Origin: Paulinella micropora
Taxonomy: Eukaryota; Cercozoa; Imbricatea; Euglyphida
Length of the DNA: 64,000 bases
Assembly (NCBI GenBank): GCA_009731375.1
Contig: BJOX01000013.1
Location: forward strand, 1,456,759 to 1,520,758
Direction: 5' to 3'
The position numbers were made by a program, and so were the translations under genes. Each line of letters starts with the position of its first letter. Position 1 is the first letter of the stretch. Under the pieces are notes generated by a model, which worked only from the letters and a program-made list of their open reading frames with translations, made no database searches and was not told the DNA's origin. Of this stretch, positions 11,573 to 31,387 are shown one piece after another.

Positions 11573-11680
11573 GGACAGGTAGATAGATGGCTATACCACG
11601 TTCCCGCAGTTGCGACAGTGGTGTCGTCGGCGGGTAAGAGAAAACTTAAGCAGACACGCTGAACAATCGCTGGCCTGTAT
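10851..11680. repeat. GATA arrays with a ~60-bp cassette, three copies
   Basis: The cassette containing CCACGTTCCCGCAGTTGCGA and ending AAAACTTAAG lies at about 11140-11200, 11265-11326 and 11590-11650. 10907-11085 is a separate unique block, the inverted counterpart of 19315-19487. GGTA variants lie at about 11500-11540. Confidence 0.92.
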
Positions 11681-11712
11681 GTATGTATGCATGCATGTAT
11701 GTACGCATGTAT

Positions 11713-12410
<698 letters not shown>

Positions 12411-12445
12411 GGGGGAATTTGACCTGCTCATTAGGGACCTTTATA

Positions 12446-13707
<1,262 letters not shown>

Positions 13708-13717
13708 NNNNNNNNNN
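13708..13717. other. Assembly gap (10 N)
   Basis: Fixed-length gap inside a cassette copy; true size unknown. Confidence 0.98.
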
Positions 13718-13727
13718 GGCCCTAGAT

Positions 13728-14998
<1,271 letters not shown>

Positions 14999-15014
14999 TC
15001 TCTCTCTCTAACAG

Positions 15015-15128
15015 GACCTGGAAAAGGCCGAGGCTGCAGAGATTTCTGGCCGAGACCTCTCTTCATCCTCCTTGTCGATGGGAACTCCTCCCTCTCCCAT
15101 GGAGGACATTGTTATTGATTCAGCATAG
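15015..15128 (+). CDS. Candidate terminal coding exon (37 codons)
   Basis: A pyrimidine-rich stretch (CTCTCTCTCTAACAG) provides a branch-like CTAAC and an AG acceptor at 15013-15014. The next 114 bases read an acidic, Ser-rich tail in frame, [14 protein letters not shown] onwards to EDIVIDSA, then TAG at 15126-15128. The composition is unlike the repeats and looks like a genuine protein C-terminus. If real, the intron upstream consists almost entirely of microsatellite, because no matching exon is visible within at least 1.2 kb. The gene identity is unknown and the strand is set by the acceptor. A chance open frame of this length cannot be excluded. Confidence 0.45.
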   Translation, partial: DLEKAEAAEISGRDLSSSSLSMGTPPSPMEDIVIDSA

Positions 15129-16372
15129 TGATCTAGAAGCGTCAAGGAAAATTTGTCACAAGAATAAGAAATTAATCATACAAACAAACAAACAAACAAA
15201 CAAACAAGCAAACAAACAAACAATGAACATACATACAAAGAAACAAGCAAGAAAACAAAAGAAAACAAAAGAAAACAAAAGAAAACAAACAGCTAAGCTC
15301 CATCCAGTTATCAACGAATTCTTTAAGAGGAAGGAACAAACAAATTAAAAGGAAGGAATAAACAAACTCAAACAAAGAACATACAAATAAACAAACAAAA
15401 TTTTCATTCAGCCTCAGAGATATGATTATTGTTGGCTACTCCCTGAAGCCGGGATGAAATTGATTCTTAGTTTGTTATGGTAGCCATGCCCCTGAAGCCG
15501 GGATGAAATTGTTTCTTAGTTTCTTATGGCAGTCACTGTCACACACTACTCACAGCCAGTTGTTTCATTACAGAGAGAAAGAGACAAAATAAGATAAACC
15601 AAACAAAACAAACAAAAAAACGAGGCTAAGATCTTCCTTCTTTTTAGTCAAAGTGTCGAAACAGAGAACGCAAGCTTCAGAGCTGTACTATGAGCTGATG
15701 GGGCAGACGCATCAAAATTAATGCCTTTGAGCTGTCGAAGGAGACCCCAACAACTAGTCTGTACATCCCTCAAACAAAATTATGGTAGGCGACGGATGTC
15801 AATTATTGCAAATATTCTGTCCGCTTCTTGTCACGGGCCGCTGTAGTCACTATTTTCGAAAGATGTTTGTTTGGATGTTAGACTGATGTTTATTGCACCT
15901 TTGTGTGTATGTGTGTTATTAAATGATATCTATACAAGGTTTGATGAAATTACCAAGCTCTGCTTCTTCTTGCCTGCTCTTTTTTTTTATGTTTTCTTCT
16001 TTCTGCTTCCTTCTTCGACGGCTACACCATATGCATACATACCTACATGCATGCATACATACACGACATGAACTCATGCAAGGAGACATGTCCGGTCATT
16101 TGACGTGCGTTATTATTACATGAAAAGAAGTGAGATGGGGAGACTAATGCAATGTGAAGCTTGCCCAAAATTTGCACAGGGTCTAATGGATAGTTGTACT
16201 TTATGTATGTACGCAGTAGTCATGCTGACAGTAGATAATAATGAAGTCAATAGCAGGCAGGAAAAGTAAAACACGGAATCAATGATTGTCTGTGTGACAA
16301 GAAACAGGAAAAAGAAACACAGTAACAACAATCGACAGATCATTCAATATGCAGAAAACTTCAATATAATAG
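15129..16372. other. Ordinary AT-leaning sequence, no confident gene
   Basis: Contains an AAAC run (about 15178-15400) and a ~50-bp tandem duplication (CCTGAAGCCGGGATGAAATT at about 15442 and 15490). Short ORFs exist but none has a convincing start, length or motif. Confidence 0.6.
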
Positions 16373-16699
16373 AAAGAATATTCTGCTGACCATACTGAAA
16401 AACGTGAATGTGAGATTGATCGACGTTTTCAAGAAATAATCCGTGCTAATGTACAGATTGCAATCATGTGCTTTGGAACTGGTGGATTGCAGGCTGATCC
16501 TGAGCGGGACATTCAAGGTCTGTGCTTTAGTGATGCTATCCTTGGCCTCGTCGCCGACAAAAGGTTCCACACCTCTCAATGCGTGTGTTTTGTTTTCATT
16601 GATGTCGAACATGCAGGCGCGCCATGCCATGAGGCTAGGATGGCAAACGCGCTCGCTTTCAAGGAACACTTTGAAGCAAACGCAGCCAGGTTAAACTAA
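16373..16699 (+). CDS. Possible exon or small ORF, unknown family
   Basis: An open frame of about 108 codons runs from just after a TAG at 16370-16372 to a TAA at 16697-16699. The first ATG is at 16466, giving 77 residues with the start MCFGTGGLQADPERD and the end NAAARLN. Its amino-acid balance (Cys, Phe, acidic and Ala residues) is plausible for protein, and the sequence is not a repeat. No domain recognised. The opposite strand is also open over much of this interval, so strand choice is uncertain. Confidence 0.3.
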   Translation, partial: KEYSADHTEKRECEIDRRFQEIIRANVQIAIMCFGTGGLQADPERDIQGLCFSDAILGLVADKRFHTSQCVCFVFIDVEHAGAPCHEARMANALAFKEHFEANAARLN

Positions 16700-16812
16700 A
16701 CTGTGCTTTAGCTGTGATAATCTATAACTAAGTCACATGAATATATGAACTGCAATCGTAAGTAACACTTATATGGTTCGATAAACTGAAAGGTAGGTAG
16801 GAATGTTGGTCA

Positions 16813-18091
<1,279 letters not shown>

Positions 18092-18119
18092 TCATAAAAA
18101 ACGTGCTCGGTTTTGCTTG

Positions 18120-18159
<40 letters not shown>

Positions 18160-18160
<1 letters not shown>

Positions 18161-18470
18161 CTTAGGTTCATGCAACACCACCCAGACTTCCGGGTTTGTG
18201 GTGCCACTTTCTGGGTGTTTGCCTCCTGAAAAGCCTGGTCTGTGGTGCCACTTTCGCACCCAGAACCCGGCAAGGACTGGGTGGCGTAGAACAGACCTTA
18301 GCTTCATTCTACACTACACCAGATTTCGGATTTCGGGGTTCAGAAGTGCACCACAGGCCAGGCTTTTCAGGAAGCACCCAGAAAGTGGCACCACAGGCCA
18401 GGCTTTTCAGGAAGCAAACACCCAGAAAGTGGCACCAGGAGCCCAAAATTCCGCGTGGTGTAGGACAACA
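18160..18470. mobile_element. Foldback / MITE-like element
   Basis: The left end at about 18167-18242 and the right end at about 18392-18470 are imperfect inverted repeats of about 70 bp. Both contain GTGCCACTTTCTGGGTGTTT and CTGAAAAGCCTGG in opposite orientation. The right arm also has an internal partial duplication (about 18357-18395). TATC repeats abut the left side. No transposase is encoded, so it would be non-autonomous. Confidence 0.6.
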
Positions 18471-18577
18471 AAAAAAAGAGATACATGTTTGTGTTGTTTG
18501 TAGCAGGAAAATCGAAGGGTGCGAGTGTTGGTGCTAGGATAGGGCCACCTTAACTACATCAGCACACATCTACACTT

Positions 18578-18611
18578 ATCGATCTATCTATCTATCTACC
18601 TACCTACCTAC

Positions 18612-18678
<67 letters not shown>

Positions 18679-18760
18679 CCTATCTAACTACCTAACTACC
18701 TACCTACCTATCAATCAATCAATCAATCAATCAATCATCCATCAATCAATCAATCAATCA

Positions 18761-18794
<34 letters not shown>

Positions 18795-18801
18795 ATATCT
18801 G

Positions 18802-18837
<36 letters not shown>

Positions 18838-18971
18838 CCTACCTACCTACCTACCTATCTATCTATCTACCTATCTACCTACCTACCTACCTACCTATCC
18901 ACCTACCTACCTATCTACCTACCTACCTATCTACCTATCTACCTATCTACTTATCTACCTACCTACCTACC

Positions 18972-19019
<48 letters not shown>

Positions 19020-19035
19020 CCTATCTATCTATCTA
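18578..19035. repeat. TATC/ACCT array with an (AATC)n block
   Basis: Long TATC and ACCT tracts with AATC/CAAT repeats at about 18710-18762. Confidence 0.95.
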
Positions 19036-19483
19036 TCCCCAATCCAAATCCCTTTGCTTCAAGCTATCCTCCTGCGTAGCTCGTTGCTCTTTTGCGATTT
19101 ATCGCTCCTGTGCAGTCAAAAATTGGACTAATCTTCCTCTAGTCCGTATTGGTGACTGCATTCCATCATAGCCGTCCAGTGTTGCATAGCCCGGGCTAGG
19201 TCCCTGCGGGGGTTTAGGCCTCATACAATGTCATCATTGTAGCTTGCGCAAGCTTACGGTGCTCAAAACACTTGGACTAACGGCTTCCTTTTCTTTCTCT
19301 TCTTCCTTATCCTCCCACTCTCCATTCCTAGATTGCCTTTTTCTTCAACGTCCTTCCTCCTCTTCTTTTTCCAGAACACAGTCTACCCGTGATTCCCATC
19401 CCGGACACATGCACAGTACACAAATTATTGTTTGATGTGAAACTGCGTTCCTTTGCAAGGACTACATTCCTTTGCGACATCTC

Positions 19484-19487
<4 letters not shown>
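19036..19487. other. Unique island; right part duplicated in inverse at 10907-11085
   Basis: 19315-19487 matches the reverse complement of 10907-11085 with few differences. Both copies carry an open frame starting [14 protein letters not shown]. Here a pyrimidine tract and CCAG precede it at about 19374 (acceptor-like). Both copies end directly at a GATA/TATC array, at CTCATC. Function unknown; it may be a dispersed repeat or a duplicated exon. Confidence 0.55.
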
Positions 19488-19515
<28 letters not shown>

Positions 19516-19528
19516 GTTTGTCCATCTA

Positions 19529-19595
<67 letters not shown>

Positions 19596-19641
19596 GTCTA
19601 TCTATCTATCTACCTACCTATCTACCTACCTACCTACCTAC

Positions 19642-19718
<77 letters not shown>

Positions 19719-19735
19719 GATCTATCGATCTATCG

Positions 19736-19792
<57 letters not shown>

Positions 19793-19801
19793 ATCTACCT
19801 G

Positions 19802-19832
<31 letters not shown>

Positions 19833-19863
19833 CTACCTACCTACCTACCTACCTACCTACCTT

Positions 19864-19905
<42 letters not shown>

Positions 19906-19960
19906 CATCTATCTATCTATCTACCTACCTACCTACCTATCTACCTACCTACCTACCTAC

Positions 19961-20034
<74 letters not shown>

Positions 20035-20036
20035 GT
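19488..20036. repeat. TATC array with TGTC, ACCT and GATC variants
   Basis: Uninterrupted tetranucleotide array; long Tyr-Leu-Ser-Ile frames are repeat artefacts. Confidence 0.96.
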
Positions 20037-20266
20037 GTCTGCAGATAGTGTTGCGCCTGGTAGACGTGTTACGCTGCTGCATACGCTATTCAGCTAGATC
20101 CGTTTACCACCTACCCGCATATATATGTATATATATATAATATATATGTATATATATATATATCATATATATCATATATATATATATATATACTACAAAT
20201 CTGTCTAAGTTAGTAGGTAGGTTACTTGCCGAATTACCTACGTGTCTAGCTGGCGACGCTGCGCGC
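20037..20266. other. Spacer with (TA)n tract
   Basis: About 80 bp of unique sequence, then a TA-rich tract at about 20120-20192, then about 75 bp leading into the minisatellite. Nothing else seen. Confidence 0.7.
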
Positions 20267-20895
20267 AGGCAATGTGGCTGACATGTCCTACCTGCAGCAT
20301 ACAGCAAGCAGCCTCAGCCAGCTGCACGTAGCTGACATGTCCTACCCGAAGCAGTTAGCAAGCAGCCTCAGTCATCTACACGCAGGCAATGTGGCTGACA
20401 TGTCCTACCTGAAGCAGTTAGCAAGCAGCCTCAGTCATCTGCACGCAGGCAATGTGGCTGACATGTCCTGCCTGAAGCACACAGCAAGCAGCCTCAGCCA
20501 GCTGCACGCAGGCAATGTGGCTGACATGTCCTGCCTGAAGCACACACCAAGCAGCCTCAGGCAGCTGCACGCAGGCAATGTGGCTGACATGTCCTGCCTG
20601 AAGCACATAGCAAGCAGCCTCAGCCAGCTGCAACGCAGGCAATGTGGCTGACATGTCCTGCCTGAAGCACACAGCAAGCAGCCTCAGCCAGCTGCAACGC
20701 AGGCAATGTGGCTGACATGTCCTGCCTGAAGCACAAAGCAAGCAGCCTCAGCCAGCTGCAACGCAGGCAATGTGGCTGACATGCTCTGCCTGAAGCACGC
20801 AGCAAGCAGCCTCAGCCAGCTGCAACGCAGGAAATGTGGCTGACATGTCCCACCTGAAGCATACAGCAAGCAGCCTCAGCCAGCCGCTTGACCTC
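20267..20895. repeat. 63/64-bp minisatellite, ~10 copies
   Basis: GCAGGCAATGTGGCTGACAT starts lie at about 20267, 20382, 20445, 20508, 20571, 20635, 20699, 20763 and 20827 (the last with GCAGGAAATG), plus a shortened copy at about 20328. Spacings are 63 from 20382 to 20571 and 64 afterwards because of one extra A before ACGCAGG. The plus strand is open over the 63-bp part (21-residue repeat VADMSCLKHTASSLSQLHAG) and breaks in the 64-bp part. Confidence 0.93.
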
Positions 20896-20927
20896 GTGAT
20901 TGAGACACGGGCACGCCAGGTAGTGTA

Positions 20928-21278
20928 TACATACACACATACATACATACATACAATACATACATACATACATACATACATACATACATACATACGTACG
21001 TACGTATATACATGCATACATGCATGCGCACACGCATACATACATACATACATACATACATACATACATACATACATACATGCATACATACATGCATGCT
21101 TACATGCATGCATGCATACATACATACATACATACATACATACATGCATACATGCATGCATGCATACATACATACATACATGCATACATACATACATACA
21201 TACACGCATACACACATGCATACATACATATATGCATACATGCATACATACATACATATATACATACATACATATACA
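20928..21278. repeat. ACAT array
   Basis: Tetranucleotide array with CATG and CGCA variants. About 100 bases of unique spacer follow, to about 21388. Confidence 0.95.
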
Positions 21279-21389
21279 TGCAGACATCCATGCATAATGG
21301 TAGTAATAACAAAAACAACAGCAATACTAAAAATGATGTTATTTTTCTAGGACGTTGTCGCAGTGTCACGCCCTTTGCTCTGTCGCTGC

Positions 21390-21432
<43 letters not shown>

Positions 21433-21465
21433 ATACACACACACACACACCACTCTCTCTCTCTC

Positions 21466-21525
<60 letters not shown>

Positions 21526-21623
21526 NNNNNNNNNNNNNNNNNNNNNNNNNNNNNNNNNNNNNNNNNNNNNNNNNNNNNNNNNNNNNNNNNNNNNNNNNNN
21601 NNNNNNNNNNCTCTCTCTCTCTC

Positions 21624-21678
<55 letters not shown>

Positions 21679-21754
21679 CGCTCGCTCGCTTGCTCGCTCT
21701 CATACATACACACACACACACACACGCACACGCACACACACACACACACACACA

Positions 21755-21813
<59 letters not shown>

Positions 21814-21877
21814 TCGTTCTCTTCCCTGGTGGAAACTACCTGCTTCAAGGCATATAATTTGCCTGCAGTAAAGAAGG

Positions 21878-21948
<71 letters not shown>

Positions 21949-22038
21949 CTGGTGTGTACTACCTGCTTGATGGTATATCATTTATCATTTGCCTGTCATA
22001 AAGAAGGTTCTGCAGGCACACATGCAAACTTCTCACCC

Positions 22039-22099
<61 letters not shown>

Positions 22100-22340
22100 A
22101 TACACACACATACACACATAAACGCACACACATAAAGACACAAAGACACACACAAAGACACACACACACAAACACATAAACGCACACACATAAACACACA
22201 CAAAGACACACAAACACACACAAACACACATAAACACACAAACAAACAAACACAAACAAACAAACACATACAAACAAACACACACAAGCCACATATTCAT
22301 CAACGCAAGTAACACTACTGCAGAGTCTTCTTGTTTTCGC
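21390..22340. repeat. (TC)n and (AC)n arrays with an 85-N gap
   Basis: Alternating TC and AC dinucleotide tracts; N at 21526-21610. Two short related spacers carry TACTACCTGCTTGATGG-like and AACTACCTGCTTCAAGG-like sequence (about 21832 and 21956), each followed by AAGAAGG. AAAC/ACAC runs follow at 22104-22280. Confidence 0.94.
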
Positions 22341-22353
22341 ACCTCCACGGGTC

Positions 22354-22511
22354 AAGCCATACATACATACATGCATGCATGCATGCATACATACATACAT
22401 ACATACATACATATTTACTTAAGTACTTAAGTACTTACTTATTTACTTATTTACTTATTTACTTACTTACCTACTTGCTTACTTACTTACGTCAGCAGCT
22501 GGCATCAAGAA

Positions 22512-22543
<32 letters not shown>

Positions 22544-22693
22544 CTTACTTACTTACTTACTTTACTGACATATCCCCAGGTCAAGCGACGATGTTGTCCT
22601 TTCTCTTTGCTTTTTGAGAAGCTAGCAGTGAAGACACTACCACTCACGCTCAAGGTCTGTCTGTCTGTCTGTCTCTCTTTCTCTTTCTCTCTC

Positions 22694-22757
<64 letters not shown>
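22354..22757. repeat. ACAT, TTAC, TC and TA arrays
   Basis: ACAT to about 22413, TTAC to about 22563, about 85 bp of unique sequence, then TC from about 22655 and (TA)n to 22754. Confidence 0.93.
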
Positions 22758-22783
22758 CTATGTGCCTGTGTCTGGATGCCGGG
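22756..22783 (+). repeat. Orphan 28-bp piece of piggyBac-type left end
   Basis: The first 28 bases of the element end at 22858 (starting GTCTATGTGCCTGTGTCTGG) are repeated here. They are cut off after the first half of the subterminal palindrome and bounded by (TA)n on both sides. Confidence 0.85.
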
Positions 22784-22785
22784 TA

Positions 22786-26690
<3,905 letters not shown>

Positions 26691-26768
26691 GACAGAGCAA
26701 GCTTAGGTATTTTCCAGGAGAGCAAATAAAAGATAGATAAATAGATATAAAGATGTTCACCAACTCCG

Positions 26769-26838
<70 letters not shown>

Positions 26839-26921
26839 TGTCTATCTATCTATCTATCTATCTATCTACCAAGTGAGACGGGAGGGGAACGTAGCTAATC
26901 TTTACTAAAGTAGTAGTAGAA

Positions 26922-26974
<53 letters not shown>

Positions 26975-27068
26975 GGTAGTAGTAGTAGTAGTAGTAGTAG
27001 CAGCAGTAGTAGTAGTAGTGGTAGTAGTAGTAGTAGTAATAGTGGTGGTGGTGGTGGTAGTAGTAGTA

Positions 27069-27121
<53 letters not shown>

Positions 27122-27173
27122 GGTGGTGGTGGTAGTAGTATTAGTAGTGGTATTAGTAGTGGTAGTAGTAGTG

Positions 27174-27219
<46 letters not shown>

Positions 27220-27220
27220 C
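26691..27220. repeat. Spacer, (TC)n, TATC and (GTA)n arrays
   Basis: About 80 bp of unique sequence, TC at 26771-26839, TATC to about 26868, about 40 bp of spacer, then GTA/GTG trinucleotides to 27220. Confidence 0.93.
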
Positions 27221-27880
27221 TATCCCGGTTTGGTTCGGCTGGTCTTAACTCGACTTCTCGCGCACCCTGACGAGGGCACGCCCGAGGGAGAGAGGGGATT
27301 GTGCCGGCCCACCCGGTATATAATGGCATTACTCTATGTTTCCGTCTGTCGGTTATCCTTGGCTTGGAGAGTACGGAGTCCCTTCTACGTTAGGTATTCC
27401 TCATTCTACAAGTCGTTAGATAGTTGTTATATTATTAAATATTGAGTCACTGTAACAATTTTCCTCTTCCCTGATTATTTTATAATATGATTTTAGTTTA
27501 TTATATTTATCGCCTGCGATTATTTATCTTTACCATCTCGTGTCAAACTATTTTTCTATGGGTTTTCCAAGTTGCTTCTCTAGTTAACAGTCACTCATCT
27601 TTTCCATCGCTATTCTAACTCCTGTTCTTTTTTCACCCGTTTTCAAGTAGTACGTATGTTTCAACAGTCAGTTTTTTAAGTGAAACCGGCCGGGCCGGTG
27701 TCTACCTTAGTGGAAAAGTGTTCAGCTGACTGCACACTCTCGATGGTGGTTTACCACCGAAACCGCTTCTCGAAAGCGCGCACAGCAATTCCGAGGCTCG
27801 CACAAGGCAAACGATTGTCTTCTCGCAAGAAAGGGAGCGAGGGTCGAACGATCGGTCCTTTGATCTTTCACGTTTTCTGA
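27221..27880. other. Unique sequence with TATA-like box; possible LTR remnant
   Basis: CCCGGTATATAATGG at about 27318 is a good TATA box context. A candidate LTR-like end, CACTGTAACA, lies at about 27449. No second copy was found in the window, so an LTR identity is unproven. The part from 27680 is moderately GC-rich, with a short open frame of 66 codons that has no recognised feature. Confidence 0.3.
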
Positions 27881-29892
27881 GTAAACATTTAATTATTAAA
27901 TAAAATTCAACTAGTACTATCCGTCCTTATGACAAATCAAACTACACTAGTAACTGTAACTCCAGGTAACGTCGGAAATGAAATAGAAATATTTAATAAC
28001 GTATTTACGTCTAGTACATATGATCTGCGCCTACAGGGGGGGGGGGATGCACAAATTTATTGAGCTTCAGGACTGTCACATATGTAAGTTCTCCTATGGG
28101 CGAGTGGTCGTTAGCATAATAAACATAGATCCGTTAATCTTTATCATATAAAAATTGTACCCTTGAAAACTATAAGTAAAAACATTGAATTTAATGAAAG
28201 AATCATTGAAAAATAATAAAAACTGACTTCAAACCAATCGATTTCCCGTCGCCCACCGCTTTTTCCCAACTAATTTGCACACCCCCACCGGAAAAAACTG
28301 GCCACCTTGCCACCTCAAAAAATGGTGCTTGTGATGACCAAAAATCAGAGTCAGTTTTCATATGTTCCTGTATGCTCTTCAATAAATTTTTATATAATAT
28401 CTTTCTGTGTATGCTTATGTACAAAGGTTTTTTTCAAAAAGGTAACCTTAAGCCTGCAAACAAACCGGCCAAAATCAGCAAAAATAGGGCATATGGCACT
28501 CACTCAGAAATTTTTTGATTTAAATACAAGGCCGGCACAAGTACAGAAAGACGGTGAAGGCCCTTGAAATCAAAGAGACTATTTAATAAAAGCATTTTGT
28601 ACAGAAAGTGCAGAAAAAAATTGAAAATATCTAAACTCGGATAAAGTATGCATGAGAAACACACACAAAAAACACAAAACCCTCTCTAGCCATGACTTTT
28701 ACCAATCTCGACCCCGCAAAAACCGTCAAATAAAAAAATTAGTGCGGCCTTCACTTCAAAGGCTACGTATGTCGATAGGCCTGTTTGGTCAAACATTTTT
28801 TGGAAATTTTTCTGGTTTCCTCTCCGGGTATTGGCTTGGTCTTGTCAAATATTGCCACAGAAATTCACGGGCCGGCGCCAGTCAAGTGCATCGCAGCAGG
28901 TAAATGTTCAAACCACATCGTTTCAAGCAAAAGCAAGCATGACGCAAGTGTTTTTTTAAGAAAAAGGGTGTGGCTCACTTCTTGAAATCCTCATTGTCGA
29001 CTCCAAACTTTAAGTTCAGATTTCAGGACATAGCAAGTATGGCGTTTTTAACTGAAAAATGCTGTTTGCATGATGCACTCTACACTCATTTTTACGCACA
29101 AGTGCACAAATGAATTCACATGTTATGTTGAGTAATCCTGCCTAAGGGTTTTTGCAGAGGAGTACGGTGGAGAGTGAAAACTAGGAAAACATAGGTCAAA
29201 AATTAGTTTGTGAAAATTTGGAACATACTCTGGAACACAGCAATACCTTTAATACACTGACAAACTAAACCTGCGGCTACCTATTCCCAATAAAAACATT
29301 GAATTCTATGCAAACAGCACTTCAAAATCTTGAATATTGAATGAGTTTACCTGCTGCGAAGTTGATGGGGCTCTAACGACCACTAGAACCTACATATTTT
29401 GCATTTGTGATTATCATCTGATCACTGGCTGGTATTATTACTGCGTACAATGCGACCAAGAGGAAAAATCATTGTTTTTTAGTTCATATGAAAGTTCAAA
29501 ATAAGCATTAAGAGTGATTGAAATTGTAGTTAACTTGATATTAATATTCAGAATGAAGATTAACCCAAGGCTGTTCAATCTCAGGCCGATTTCAACTCAT
29601 CGAAAATCAGAATCAAAGAATTCAAGGTTGAACCTTTCAACTTCATTTCTGTCACTAATCCTTATTTTGCGTATTAATATTAATTGAAAAACTATAAAGA
29701 TTTTTCCTCTTGATTGTCCGCAATTTATAATAATATTAATACGAGAGAAAAACTAGCACAAGCCGTTTCGTGTTAAAATAGACAAAGAGCAAAATAACGA
29801 AAAACGATAGGTTTTGCGACCACCTCAAGAGCTATTATATGAGAAGCAGCACAGCAGTCGGTTTCCTTCAAAGAAATTAAATCAATAAATTC
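27881..29892. other. AT-rich region, no confident gene
   Basis: Two kilobases of ordinary AT-rich sequence. ORFs reach at most about 86 codons on either strand and lack recognisable motifs. A G9 run lies at about 28037. Confidence 0.6.
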
Positions 29893-30563
29893 TCATTTTA
29901 CTCTTTGAGCTAGTAAGGAGTTGACCATTGTCCTAGTACAACACATACGATATCGCGCACGATATTGTGATCGTGTCTTGCTGTGCAGATCACGTCTTTC
30001 ATTGCGAGTTGTTCCAAGAAGCGTGTTGTTGGAAGCGATTCCCTCAACAAGTCCGCAACATCGTTCTTTGTGGGAGCGTAACATCAACAGGTCGATTATA
30101 CGATATCTTACTTCTAGCTCAAGGGGTTGACGATGTTTGTTGTGCTTCCCTTGAGCCAAGTCACAAATTTTAAAGACTCCTTTTGATCTTTGAACCAAAG
30201 ACGCCAATCAGTACGCAACTCGTTGTACTTCGGAAACAAGACGTAGCCCGCGATCGGGTTGTTCTTATTGACGACAACACCCGCCACGTTCGCATTTCTA
30301 CTAGTATCATGTTCGTACTTCATGGTTGAATAGACGTTGCGAACAAGAAGCTCCTGGGTTTGAGACTGACCGTCAGCGTTTTGCCAGCCTCCTCCTACTC
30401 GGGCAAGGCGAACTTTGGGACTAGGAAAAACCCACTGCCCACTAGGCGCAGGAATGCTGTCTTTCACCAAAAACGCAGCACCCTTGACGATTCGACGAAC
30501 TGTCAGATGTTCCAGCAGCATCCCTAACACAGACGCTTTGTTGAATGGCTGGGAAGTGGCCAC
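29893..30563 (-). pseudogene. Minus-strand coding remnant, possibly copia-derived
   Basis: ORF 30563-30114 (149 codons; interior ASVLGMLLEHLTVRR) reads like protein and continues upstream to the SINE cluster at about 30585. A different minus frame at about 30090-30000 contains NDVADLLRESLPTTRFLEQL, which resembles the AD-x-x-TK-x-LP end of copia RNase H. A third frame (30207-29893) is open over the same interval. This suggests a frameshifted retroelement relic. The first ORF itself was not recognised. Confidence 0.35.
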
Positions 30564-30624
30564 TAGAACTTGCCCCGGTAAGAATGATAATAAGAAAGAT
30601 AATAAGAATGATGATAATAATAAG

Positions 30625-30626
<2 letters not shown>

Positions 30627-30699
<73 letters not shown>
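30627..30699. repeat. (ATA)n tail beside SINE
   Basis: Trinucleotide tract; on the minus strand it is the (TTA)n tail of the next SINE. Confidence 0.95.
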
Positions 30700-30966
30700 G
30701 CGCTTCTCTGTCAATGGCTGATGCATTTCTGCACATGCGCCTCCATCGTCTCACCCGTGAGGGGAGTACGAAGAATTGACGATAAGCTCTAATGACACCC
30801 CCGCAAGGGCAGTTCCAACACTTCCAGACGGGCCGGTATGTTCAATGAAAATACTGGTTCCAGACGGATCGTTACGTTCAATGAAAATACTGGTGGCACC
30901 GACGGGAATCGAACTGGCGACAGGGCCCAGATGGTAGAACTTGACCACTGGGCTATCACGGTGTCC
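30700..30966 (-). mobile_element. tRNA-derived SINE, full copy
   Basis: Same structure as 5419-5683. The minus strand has the A-box-like TAGCCCAGTGG and B-box-like GTTCGATTC near the right end and CAGAGAAGCGC at the left end before (TTA)n. The ~36-bp segment with TTCAATGAAAATACTGG is present twice. Confidence 0.88.
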
Positions 30967-31032
<66 letters not shown>

Positions 31033-31299
31033 GTGCTTCTCTGTCAATGGCTGATGCATTTCTGCACATGCGCCTCCATCGTCTCACCCGTGAGGGGAGT
31101 ACGAAGAATTGACGATAAGCTCTAATGACACCCCCGCAAGGGCAGTTCCAACACTTCCAGACGGGCCGGTATGTTCAATGAAAATACTTGGTCCAGACGG
31201 ATCGTTACGTTCAATGAAAATACTGGTGGCACCGACGGGAATCGAACTGGCGACAGGGCCCAGATGGTAGAACTTGACCACTGGGCTATCACGGTGTCC
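31033..31299 (-). mobile_element. tRNA-derived SINE, full copy
   Basis: Nearly identical to 30700-30966, in the same orientation and separated from it only by (ATA)n (30967-31032). The pair therefore looks like a tandem duplication or template-switch product, not two independent insertions. (ATA)n continues to about 31386. Confidence 0.88.

Positions 31300-31386
<87 letters not shown>

Positions 31387-31387
<1 letters not shown>

Noticed and set aside
20267-20895. A coding LRR-like repeat protein from the 63-bp minisatellite
   Set aside because: The frame breaks when units become 64 bp, no exon structure is visible and the opposite strand is equally open.
27655-27860. A tRNA-like sequence with a GTTCGACCC B-box on the minus strand
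   Set aside because: No matching A-box or acceptor stem at the right distance, and no second copy.
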